Assembly: GCA_023230795.1 (NCBI GenBank)
Contig: JALNWR010000019.1
Coordinates: 1-20,719 of the forward strand
Direction of reading: 5' to 3'
Length of the DNA stretch: 20,719 nucleotides
DNA from: Candidatus Cloacimonadota bacterium
Lineage (GTDB): Bacteria; Cloacimonadota; Cloacimonadia; Cloacimonadales; Cloacimonadaceae
Program-made: the position numbers and the translations under genes
The notes under the pieces: model-generated
Databases searched by the model: none
What the model was told of the DNA's origin: nothing
What the model saw: the letters and a program-made list of their open reading frames with translations, nothing else
In this document: positions 1 through 6,773 of the stretch, in pieces
Layout: the number at the start of each line of letters is the position of its first letter
How positions within the stretch are numbered: position 1 is the stretch's first letter

Positions 1-493
1 CTGCCGAGAGCGAGAGCAGGAAAATGCCATTTTCCATAATAAGATAGCCCATAAGCTGAGTGATGAGCTTCTTATTGGCGATGATGATAAAGATGCCTTT
101 GAGGATGGTGGCAAAAGCAATACCAAATTCCAGCGGAAATAGCTTTACAGACCAAGCTGGTGCGGCCCCTGCCAGAGCAAAGCTCAGGATAAAGATCAGG
201 CTCATCAAGGCCAGAGAAAAGAAGTTCGAAACCGAAGCCTCTACCTCGCGGCGGATTTGATTGTGCTTGATGGTGTCGTTTATAAACCAGGGAATCAGAA
301 TAGCTTTGAAGATGAGGGTTTCCAAGGCTATGATGCCAAAACTGAACCAATGAAGCTGAGTAGTTTTGAGCAGCGTGATGCCAAAAAGAATAATCCCCTG
401 CCCTACCAGGATTTTGATAATGGTCTCCAGCATGTTTGTAACCGAGGCCCAAAGCAGACTGAGTCCAAAAATAACGATGAGTATTTCCAACAT
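1..493 (-). CDS. HyfE-like membrane subunit (NuoK-type), partial at window edge
   Basis: Hydrophobic membrane subunit of the hydrogenase-4/Ehr type. The frame is open from an ATG at 493 to the window start, giving 164 residues with the C-terminus missing. It opens MLEILIVIFGLSLLW and has several membrane spans. Acidic residues lie in NuoK-like positions: E58 in ALETLIFKA and E154 in MGYLIMENGIF, the HyfE signature region. NuoK-like subunits help form the ion path between the antiporter modules and the peripheral arm. The start codon overlaps the stop of the upstream NuoH-like gene by one base (TAATG), so translation is probably coupled. Real HyfE proteins run to about 215 residues, so roughly a quarter is missing. 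The gene is too short of a stop inside the window to appear as a complete reading frame, but family match and operon position support it. A further antiporter-like subunit (HyfF-type) would be expected beyond the edge. Confidence 0.85.
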   Translation of the reverse strand, partial: MLEILIVIFGLSLLWASVTNMLETIIKILVGQGIILFGITLLKTTQLHWFSFGIIALETLIFKAILIPWFINDTIKHNQIRREVEASVSNFFSLALMSLIFILSFALAGAAPAWSVKLFPLEFGIAFATILKGIFIIIANKKLITQLMGYLIMENGIFLLSLSA

Positions 494-1395
494 TACCAGA
501 CTCCCGTATTCAAGACCAGCAAAATAGTGAGAGTGAGCATCGCGATGCTGAGAGGAACCAGCACAAGCTCCAGATTGCGGTTCATTCTAAAGCGCGCCAT
601 CAAGGATTCCAGCACTCCTGTGAAGATGTAAACGATCGCCAGAACAAGCAGATACCAGACCGCAGAGCTGTATGGCGGGATAATGAGATGGCTGATCAAC
701 GAAGCATAGATAAATATCTTAAGCGCCCCGGTGTAATGGATGACGGCCAGGCTGAATCCGCTATAATCCAGGACCATAACCTCGTGGATCATAGTGAGCT
801 CCAGATGCGTGGCGGGATCATCAAAAGGTACCCGGCAGCTTTCTACCAAAAGAATGATATACAAGGCTATGGCGATAAACAAACTGGCAAAGACATTCCA
901 GATTCCGGCAGATACCACATTCTGAAGCGCGAATATGGCAGACAGACTGCCTGCGCCCACGCTGAGAATGAGAGCCGCGATGATCAGGAAAAAAGCCGGC
1001 TCCAGAAAGGCCGTGAAACTGAGCTCTCTACTGGTGCCCATGCCCTGAAAGCTGCTGCCGCTATCCATGGCCGCCAAAGCCATGATCCCTTTTGACAGAG
1101 TAAACAGGTACATCACCAGGATAAAGTCCCCCCGGAAGCTGAGCACCGCCTTTGTGGAAAGGAAAGGCACAAAAAGAGCTGCGGTAATAGTGGCCGCCAG
1201 AGAAAGGGCGGGCGCCATCCTGCTGATGATAGTGGCGCTTTGGCTCAGCACCTCATCCTTTTGCAAGAGTTTGAAGAAATCGCGCTGGTTTTGCCAGAGG
1301 CTTTTACCTTTGCGTCCCACCATGATAGCTTTTACCCTGTGGATAATGCCCATAAAGAGCAATGGGAAAAAGATGATGCTGAGGATATTGATCAT
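493..1395 (-). CDS. NuoH/HyfC-like membrane anchor subunit of Ehr complex
   Basis: 300-residue multi-span protein of the NADH dehydrogenase subunit 1 family (NuoH, HyfC, HycD). It anchors the peripheral redox arm in the membrane and links electron transfer to ion pumping. Diagnostic stretches are GRKGKSLWQNQRDFFKLLQK (28-47), the loop SRELSFTAFLEP (122-133), and ESCRVPFDDPATHLEL (185-200) followed by TMIHEVMVLDYSG, which is very close to the HyfC/HycD consensus. I chose the ATG at 1395 because it overlaps the upstream stop as ATGA, like the other junctions in this operon. A longer frame from 1413 adds only MGSGVQ and lies inside the upstream gene. The conserved charged loop residues (E185, D192, D193, E199, E205) are present, so the coupling machinery looks intact even though the NiFe site in the partner large subunit is not. 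Confidence 0.9.
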   Translation of the reverse strand: MINILSIIFFPLLFMGIIHRVKAIMVGRKGKSLWQNQRDFFKLLQKDEVLSQSATIISRMAPALSLAATITAALFVPFLSTKAVLSFRGDFILVMYLFTLSKGIMALAAMDSGSSFQGMGTSRELSFTAFLEPAFFLIIAALILSVGAGSLSAIFALQNVVSAGIWNVFASLFIAIALYIILLVESCRVPFDDPATHLELTMIHEVMVLDYSGFSLAVIHYTGALKIFIYASLISHLIIPPYSSAVWYLLVLAIVYIFTGVLESLMARFRMNRNLELVLVPLSIAMLTLTILLVLNTGVW

Positions 1396-3302
1396 CTGAA
1401 CCCCACTACCCAAACCAGCAAAATCACCAGGAAGGCCAGGCCCCAGGCTATATAGCTGTTGGTTTTTCCATTGTGAATACGTGAAAAAAGTAAGAGGAAT
1501 CTGGAGATAGCCTTGCTAACGGGGCGCACTATAATCTCCCAAACTGCGTCCAGATGCTGCTCGTCGTATTCCACCTTGGTGGCGAAAACTTCCTCTTCCT
1601 TGACCCGCCGGCTTTTCTTGTACATAAAGGGCTTCAAAAAGTAGGCCAGCGGCTGGATGTAAGTGATGGAACTGGATTGCATGCGAGGGGTTACCCTTGG
1701 GTAGGCGCAGGCCCAGGTGGCTCCACGCTTTTCTTTGACCAGCAGTTTACGGACTATGTAAAACACAGCAAACAAAACAAGCAGTATCAGATATACATAG
1801 CTGATCTGCAAAGCCTGAAACTGAAGAAAAGCAAAATGCTTCATATCCAGGCCAAACCAGCGAATCAGCGGCTTTACAAAGCGCAGGGCAATATTGGGCA
1901 GGATTCCCGGAAGCAGGATTGCCAGGCTGAGCACTGCAATAGGCAGACGGAGGCCTCGCCGCAGTTCGCAAGCATTTTCTGCTGCTGCGCTGCGGGGGCT
2001 GCCTAAAAACACTATGGCATAGATGCGGATGAAGGCGATGATAGCCAGGGCTCCGATGAAGGCCAGGACAGCCAGGATCATCAGGCCGGGCATCAGTTGG
2101 CTCAGGTGGGCGGCGGCAGGTGCTTCAAACATGGCCTTGAATATGGTAAATTCGCTGATGAAGCCGTTCGTGAGCGGCAGAGCAGAGATGGCCATAATGC
2201 CAATCAGGGTCATCACAGCGGTATAGGGCATGCGTTTGGCCAAAGCGCCCATCTCGTCTATATCCAGAGTCCCAGTCGCCGAAAGGATATTGCCAGAGCT
2301 GTAAAAAAGTTGAGCTTTAAAAATGGAGTGGAAAAAGAGGTGTAAAAAAGCACCGGTGAAGCCCAGCATAGCCATATTTGGCAGATTTGCTTGCAGGCCC
2401 AAGAGTCCGGCACAAACGCCCAGGCCGGCAATTCCTACATTTTCCACCGTGGAATAGGCCAAAACGCGTTTGAGATTGCGTTCGCTTAAAAGATGACATA
2501 CCGCCCAGAAGGCAGAGATGGAAAAGACCAGGCAAAAAAAGCCTATCTCCAAAAGGCTAAAGGGGTTGATGCTTATTATCAGCAAAATTCCATAGAACCC
2601 GGTTTTTACCAGCATCGAGCTCATAATCCCAGACACATGGGCCGGCGCCACCGGATGGGCCTGAGGCAGCCAGGAGGCAAAAGGGAAAATACCAGCTTTG
2701 AACGCAAAACCTATGAGAATCAGATACATAGGCAGCGTATTCATCTTTTCAAAGCCGCTAAAATCAAAGGTTCCGGATTGGTTGTAAGCCATGGCAAAGC
2801 CCGCGATTAGAAATGCTGCTCCTACCTGCATGGTAATCAGGTAATTGAGCCCGGCCTCTCGATTGCTACGCTTGGAAAAAAGCACACAGAAAAAGGAAGA
2901 GAGGCTCATCAGCTCCCAAAACATTAAAAAGATCAGGCTGTGGCGAATCCACAAGAGACAGTGCATGGAAAGCCCCATCACGCCCAACCAGAAGAGGTGT
3001 GAGCGCAGAGCATCGATGGGATGCTCTTTTAGATAAAAGTGGCCATAAAACATACCCACAGGAAGTCCCAATGCAAATATCACACCAAAGAAAGCCGAGA
3101 GCTTATTCAGCGCAATGCTCACAGACCCCACCGGTGGAGGCATCACAAGGATAAAGTCTTGCACGGAGCGGGAATAGAGCACTTCCATATATTCGTAAGC
3201 TAAAAAGCTTGATCCCAGAATCCAGAGGATGACAAAGTAGTCGGAACGTTTCCACAGCGCGGGAATAAGGGCGATGAAGAGAATGAGGATGCCGATGCTC
3301 AT
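1392..3302 (-). CDS. NuoL/HyfB-like proton (or sodium) antiporter subunit of Ehr complex
   Basis: 636-residue protein of the Proton_antipo_M family, with about 14 or more membrane spans and length close to HyfB. Ion-translocation residues can be seen: E130 in FWELMSLSSFF (span-5 glutamate), K202 in FKAGIFPFASWLP, K233 in SGIMSSMLVKTGFYG, the K278 region in SERNLKRVLAYST, and H325/K329 in HLFFHSIFKAQLF. The motif ASWLPQAHPVAPAHVSG (209-225) is typical of hydrogenase-linked members. A charged cytoplasmic stretch at about 530-600 precedes a final C-terminal span. It would pump ions when electrons flow through the large and small subunits. The start ATG overlaps the stop of the ferredoxin-NuoB gene (ATGA) and the stop overlaps the start of the NuoH-like gene in the same way. 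Whether it moves protons or sodium cannot be told from the sequence. Confidence 0.92.
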   Translation of the reverse strand: MSIGILILFIALIPALWKRSDYFVILWILGSSFLAYEYMEVLYSRSVQDFILVMPPPVGSVSIALNKLSAFFGVIFALGLPVGMFYGHFYLKEHPIDALRSHLFWLGVMGLSMHCLLWIRHSLIFLMFWELMSLSSFFCVLFSKRSNREAGLNYLITMQVGAAFLIAGFAMAYNQSGTFDFSGFEKMNTLPMYLILIGFAFKAGIFPFASWLPQAHPVAPAHVSGIMSSMLVKTGFYGILLIISINPFSLLEIGFFCLVFSISAFWAVCHLLSERNLKRVLAYSTVENVGIAGLGVCAGLLGLQANLPNMAMLGFTGAFLHLFFHSIFKAQLFYSSGNILSATGTLDIDEMGALAKRMPYTAVMTLIGIMAISALPLTNGFISEFTIFKAMFEAPAAAHLSQLMPGLMILAVLAFIGALAIIAFIRIYAIVFLGSPRSAAAENACELRRGLRLPIAVLSLAILLPGILPNIALRFVKPLIRWFGLDMKHFAFLQFQALQISYVYLILLVLFAVFYIVRKLLVKEKRGATWACAYPRVTPRMQSSSITYIQPLAYFLKPFMYKKSRRVKEEEVFATKVEYDEQHLDAVWEIIVRPVSKAISRFLLLFSRIHNGKTNSYIAWGLAFLVILLVWVVGFR

Positions 3303-4027
3303 TTTGATCCCCTCATTATAGAAACTATAGCGCTGATGATGCTAAGAGGATGAGCCGGACAACCCGGGATATACAGGCATGGCTGCCAATGTTTTAAAAA
3401 AGCACGATCGATAGCCTCGGAACCTGCAAAGAGTCCTCCGCTAATGGCGCAAGTACCACAGAGAATGAGGTATTTGGGCTCCGGAATGGCATGCCAGGTC
3501 TCACTTAAAGCATCTGCCATATTGTGGGAGATTGGGCCGGTGAGGATCAATGCATCGGCATGACGCGGCGAGGCTACTATATCCACGCCATAACGGCTGA
3601 TGTCGAAATTCACATTGTTGGAAGCGCCCAATTCCATCTCGCAGGCATTACAGCCGGCAGCAGAAACACTACGCAGGGCAAAGGAATAGCGAAACTGGCG
3701 AGGCAACACGAAATCCATCCGGGGCAAAGTCCTTTGCCCGGGAGCCATGATCAGCTTCTGCCGGCTATCCGCAGCCATCTTATAGTTCGGAGTGAAAGTA
3801 ACCATTTCAGGGTACTTACGGCTGCAGAGTCCGCAGAATATGCAGCGCCCCAGGTCCAGTCCGTCGTCTTCAAAAGCCTTAGTGGGACAAAGCTCGTTTA
3901 GGAGAGTGAGGTCTGCATCCTCAGCCAATTCAGGCAGACCGGGGAAGGCAGAGTCTATGCCCACCGTGAGGGGATCCGGGATGGCTTGATAGCCGTGTCT
4001 TATCCGGGCTTGAAAAAAGTTTAACAT
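3299..4027 (-). CDS. Ferredoxin-NuoB fusion: small iron-sulfur subunit of Ehr complex
   Basis: 242 residues in two parts. The N-terminal part (about 1-95) is a degenerate 2[4Fe-4S] ferredoxin. It keeps C47 (LCPTKAF) and C62/C65/C68 (RCIFCGLC), enough for one cluster. The cysteines of the other cluster are gone, and RKYPEM stands where a CP is expected. The C-terminal part (about 110-242) is a NuoB/HyfI-type domain with C126 and C129 (GCNACEME), C193 (CGTCA) and C223 (PGCPAHP), the full ligand set for the proximal cluster. The C-x2-C-E arrangement is of hydrogenase type, not the adjacent CC pair of complex I NuoB. HyfH/NuoI and HyfI/NuoB are normally separate proteins. The start overlaps the large-subunit stop by one base (TAATG), with GGGAG upstream. 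It should relay electrons from a soluble donor to the large-subunit cavity. Confidence 0.9.
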   Translation of the reverse strand: MLNFFQARIRHGYQAIPDPLTVGIDSAFPGLPELAEDADLTLLNELCPTKAFEDDGLDLGRCIFCGLCSRKYPEMVTFTPNYKMAADSRQKLIMAPGQRTLPRMDFVLPRQFRYSFALRSVSAAGCNACEMELGASNNVNFDISRYGVDIVASPRHADALILTGPISHNMADALSETWHAIPEPKYLILCGTCAISGGLFAGSEAIDRAFLKHWQPCLYIPGCPAHPLSIISAIVSIMRGSK

Positions 4028-5475
4028 TACAAGTCACTCCCGCAGTAGGAAAGATCGAAGCTCTTGTTACAGAGCGGGAAATCTGAGACTTGTTCCCCTG
4101 CCACCGCCATCGCCAGCGCCTGCCAATTTGTAAGCGACGGGTCTATGATCCTATACCACAAAGCCTTGTCTGCATCCTTGCTCTTTGCTATATGCACTAT
4201 CCTGCCTCGCGCTCCTTCCACGATGGAAATAGCTATTTTGCCAGGAACCAGCTCTTTCAACGCTGCCTGGATCGGGGCTGCGGGGTCAATCTGCTCCAGG
4301 ACTTCCTGAATAATGTGCAGAGATTGCATGATCTCCTTATATCTGAGATAGGCTCGGGCATAAACGTCGCCAGAAGCTACTGTCTGCACTTCAAATCCCG
4401 GATATGCCCAGATGGGATAATCTGCGCGGGCATCCACCGCTACCCCGCTGGCTTTAGCGCTGATTCCGGTAAAGCCAAAGCGCAAGGCATCTTCATGGCT
4501 TACCTTGCCAGTATCATCGAAGCGGGAAAGCAAGCTGTTGCTGGCAAACATGGCCTCGGAGGTATATTTGATCTGCACTGCGCATTTTTGCATTTTGACT
4601 TTCAGGGTATCTATCAAAGTCTTGTTCAGAGGATAGTTTACGCCTCCCACGCACAAGGCACGTTTGCCAAATCTGCTGCCACAAATGCTCAAGGTGGCGT
4701 TTATCACCGTAGTCCTGAGGGCGGCAAAGAGATTTTGGCTCATGATGTAGGCTACATCACCGGCCAGAGCTGAAAGGGTAGAAAGATGCATGGCTACGCG
4801 CTCCATCTCCAAGAGCAGAATGCGGATATCATTGGCTTCGGGGCTGCTCTCCGCCAGACTTTCCACAAGCCGGCAAAAAGCGGTTCCATGGCCAATCACG
4901 GTATCTCCGGCAATGGTTTCAGCCAGAGGCATCTTAGAGATCAGGGGCCCATCGCAAAGAAGGCCAATCAGACCCCGATGCTGGTAGCCCAATTGGATTT
5001 CAAGATGCTCCACTATCTCCCCTTGCATCAAAAACCGGAAGTGTCCGGGCTCGATTACTCCGGCGTGCACCGGCCCCACCCCCACTTCGTGTATCAGCCT
5101 GGAATCGCTTTTAAAAAAAGGATAGTCTTCAAACTTTACCGCGCCGTGGGAAGGATGGCGCAAGCCTTTGAGCCAGGGGTGATTAAGCGGGACAATCTCG
5201 TATTCTTCGTAAAGCTCGCGCTCAAAGATATGAAAAGCCGGAAATTCGGGTGTAAGAGAGGGATATTGGGAGCTGGCGGGAAAAGCAGTGCAGATCAGCT
5301 CCAGCTCCTGGGGCCTGCCCATCAGAGCGTAAATAAGCTTTTCGTCTGTGCCGAAAAAGGCCAAAGGCTGGTATCCGCCGTTGATAAGCTCGCCGATGCG
5401 GTCCAAAAAGGAATCCAGTTTTTGGGGTTGAGCCGACTCTAAAGTCGGAGAATAAAGCAGATCAGAATTCATCAT
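4027..5475 (-). CDS. NuoC-NuoD/HycE-like large subunit lacking NiFe-binding cysteines (Ehr complex)
   Basis: 482 residues. The N-terminal NuoC-type domain shows YPSLTPEFPAFHIFERELYE (71-90). The NuoD/hydrogenase large-subunit domain begins at HEVGVGPVHAGVIEPGHFRF (129-148), followed by LGYQHRGL. In HycE/HyfG the next block carries the first C-x2-C pair. Here it reads LAETIAGDTVIGHGTAF (184-200), with A189 and T192 in the cysteine positions. The C-terminal pair (DPCxxC) is replaced by SFDLSYCGSDL (472-482), with S476 and G479 in register and C478 one position off. The protein ends where a mature hydrogenase ends, so there is no cleavable tail. The subunit cannot bind NiFe in the usual way and resembles complex I NuoD in this respect. 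I chose the start at 5475 because it overlaps the preceding 54-residue frame (ATGA). A longer open frame to 5571 lies inside that gene. No Shine-Dalgarno site precedes the ATG, so coupling is likely. Confidence 0.92.
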   Translation of the reverse strand: MMNSDLLYSPTLESAQPQKLDSFLDRIGELINGGYQPLAFFGTDEKLIYALMGRPQELELICTAFPASSQYPSLTPEFPAFHIFERELYEEYEIVPLNHPWLKGLRHPSHGAVKFEDYPFFKSDSRLIHEVGVGPVHAGVIEPGHFRFLMQGEIVEHLEIQLGYQHRGLIGLLCDGPLISKMPLAETIAGDTVIGHGTAFCRLVESLAESSPEANDIRILLLEMERVAMHLSTLSALAGDVAYIMSQNLFAALRTTVINATLSICGSRFGKRALCVGGVNYPLNKTLIDTLKVKMQKCAVQIKYTSEAMFASNSLLSRFDDTGKVSHEDALRFGFTGISAKASGVAVDARADYPIWAYPGFEVQTVASGDVYARAYLRYKEIMQSLHIIQEVLEQIDPAAPIQAALKELVPGKIAISIVEGARGRIVHIAKSKDADKALWYRIIDPSLTNWQALAMAVAGEQVSDFPLCNKSFDLSYCGSDL

Positions 5476-5636
5476 TTTGGAGGTGAATTGCGCCTGAAGC
5501 GAATAGCCCAAACAATTAGTATGGTGATACCTAACAAGGGGATCACCATAGCATAAAGCGTTAGAGCCCACTTGCCGGCATTCATACCCGGGGCTAATAG
5601 CGGATTATAGAGATGATCACGGTTATCCTGCTTCAA
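5472..5636 (-). CDS. 54-residue single-span membrane protein leading the Ehr operon (TTG start)
   Basis: Small protein starting MKQDNRDHLYNPLL from a TTG at 5636, with AAAAGGAG six bases upstream, a strong Shine-Dalgarno match. It has one hydrophobic segment (about 24-45, WALTLYAMVIPLLGITILIV) and a basic tail (RFRRNSPPK). The charge bias predicts the N-terminus outside and the C-terminus in the cytoplasm. An ATG at residue 18 is an alternative start but has no ribosome site. Its stop overlaps the large-subunit start (ATGA), and a good promoter (5662-5690) lies just upstream, so it is the first gene of the operon. I do not recognise the family. It could be a small accessory subunit of the membrane arm or a leader that couples translation of the large subunit. 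The evidence is signal quality and position, not homology. Confidence 0.65.
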   Translation of the reverse strand: MKQDNRDHLYNPLLAPGMNAGKWALTLYAMVIPLLGITILIVWAIRFRRNSPPK

Positions 5637-5661
5637 GGGCTTCTCCTTTTGATAGTTGTTC

Positions 5662-5690
5662 AATAAAATATTGCGGAGGATAAATGTCAA
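5662..5690 (-). promoter_or_regulatory. Sigma70-like promoter of the Ehr operon
   Basis: On the minus strand a perfect TTGACA (5685-5690) is followed after 17 bases by TTTATT (5662-5667, four of six -10 matches). Transcription would start near 5655, leaving a leader of about 20 bases before the TTG start with its AGGAG site. It is preceded by a hairpin-rich gap, which fits an operon boundary. Confidence 0.6.
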
Positions 5691-5727
5691 GTGAAATGTG
5701 GAGTTTTGCCCCGTTCTTTGGGAGGGA

Positions 5728-5817
5728 GTATCCCGATACCGCATAGCGATCACATCGCTAAAGCTGCACTACACGCCACGGCCGAATCGGAGTTCGGCAT
5801 CTCGGTAACTTCCCGAG
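5728..5817. other. Cluster of four inverted repeats between operons
   Basis: Four stem-loops follow each other within 90 bases: gtatc/gatac (5728-5739), tagcgat-cac-atcgcta (5744-5760, perfect 7-bp stem), gccgaa/ttcggc (5781-5798, loop of 6) and ctcgg/ccgag (5801-5817, loop of 7). They lie just after the SGNH gene stop and before the Ehr promoter. None is followed by a T-run on the minus strand, so they are not standard intrinsic terminators. They may stabilise the 3' end, assist termination, be remnants of a dispersed palindromic repeat, or belong to a small structured RNA. Confidence 0.5.
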
Positions 5818-5819
5818 GC

Positions 5820-6773
5820 TTAATTACGATTCACAAGCCGGTCTATAATCTGGGAAAAGAAGCTGGCGCCTTCGCTATTCAGATGATCGTAATCAAAGAA
5901 ATAGGCATCCGGTAGGTATAGGTAACTATAATCCAGATAAATGAAGTCTGCCTGATCTTTTTCCTGCGGCTCCTGCCCATTTGGTAGAATCAGTTCTTGT
6001 TCGCCTTGGGTCATGATCTTTTGATAGTGAGAGACAGTCTGTGGGGGAAGCTCAGCCCGATAATCCAGATGTAGCGGGGTATTGATCACCCAAAGTCTGA
6101 CCTTCTTCTGCTGGCAGAGCTTTACTATCTTATTGAAATAAGCGGTTCTGAGGGGGGAGATAGGGCGCAGGCTATTGCCATGATAATAGTGCCTTTGGAT
6201 GGCGCCGTCCAGGGCTCTGCGTTGGCCGATAGTGCTGCCCGAGCGCAATTCATATCCACCTACAAACATAGGCTCGGCCCAGGTTTCGATGATGGAATTG
6301 AGCAGACCAAAGGGGAGGTAGTCCGGCAGTTTATGATCGATCAGATGGCGGAAACGGATGGCGGCGGAATATTCTTTGTAGGCTGCTTTATCCTGGTAGA
6401 GGCTCTCATCTATGATGCGGTGATAGCGCTTCATCATCTCGGCTTCGTTATCCACGGGGCTACTGAAATTGAAATAGGATACGGTAAGGATGATGTTTTC
6501 CAAACTGTTGGTAGTATTTAGCGCTTGTTTCAACTTGTAATAGGAATACTCCAGTTCTTCCGCTTTTTGGGCTGAGGAGAAGGAAGCGCGGATAAACTCT
6601 GGATTCAGGGCGGTGCGGGCATGGGAATCTCCCAAAATCAGGGTCTTCGTATCCGGCGGACAGATCGTCAGAGCAGCCTTTTCTTTATTGATCCAGGCTC
6701 GGATAGCGATGGATGCGAGGCCCAAGACCAGCATCACAAAGAGAAAAAGCAAGAGCTGCTTAAAAAGCCGCAT
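5820..6773 (-). CDS. Membrane-anchored SGNH/GDSL-fold protein, partner of MBOAT acyltransferase
   Basis: 317 residues. An N-terminal signal anchor (about 4-25) is followed by an extracytoplasmic domain. Block I is TLILGDSHARTALNPEF, with S50 as candidate nucleophile, and the C-terminal block is FFDYDHLNSEGASFF, with D294 and H297 as the DxxH pair. This is the layout of DltD/AlgJ/AlgX-type proteins that work beside an MBOAT protein in acylating envelope polymers. Its start lies 14 bases inside the end of the MBOAT gene, so the two are translationally linked. Family membership is inferred from motifs and context; overall similarity to DltD or AlgJ cannot be measured here. It would hydrolyse or transfer an acyl group at the periplasmic face. 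It is the last gene of its operon. Confidence 0.75.
   Translation of the reverse strand: MRLFKQLLLFLFVMLVLGLASIAIRAWINKEKAALTICPPDTKTLILGDSHARTALNPEFIRASFSSAQKAEELEYSYYKLKQALNTTNSLENIILTVSYFNFSSPVDNEAEMMKRYHRIIDESLYQDKAAYKEYSAAIRFRHLIDHKLPDYLPFGLLNSIIETWAEPMFVGGYELRSGSTIGQRRALDGAIQRHYYHGNSLRPISPLRTAYFNKIVKLCQQKKVRLWVINTPLHLDYRAELPPQTVSHYQKIMTQGEQELILPNGQEPQEKDQADFIYLDYSYLYLPDAYFFDYDHLNSEGASFFSQIIDRLVNRN

Noticed and set aside
72..452. 126-codon minus-strand frame at the window start
   Set aside because: Another frame of the same strand gives a HyfE-like membrane protein continuous to the edge; this one is rich in H, Q and S with no membrane spans.
4090..5442. Long plus-strand open frames (227 and 218 codons) antisense to the large subunit
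   Set aside because: They mirror a strongly conserved minus-strand gene, show no family motifs or ribosome sites, and are explained by its codon composition.
1..5475. Functional formate hydrogenlyase or hydrogenase-4
   Set aside because: The NiFe-binding cysteines are missing from the large subunit and no formate dehydrogenase or hydrogenase maturation gene is in the window.
5461..5500. A GGAGGTGA ribosome-like site on the plus strand at about 5479
   Set aside because: It leads only to a frame of about 22 codons antisense to the operon start, with no promoter or conservation evidence; probably chance.
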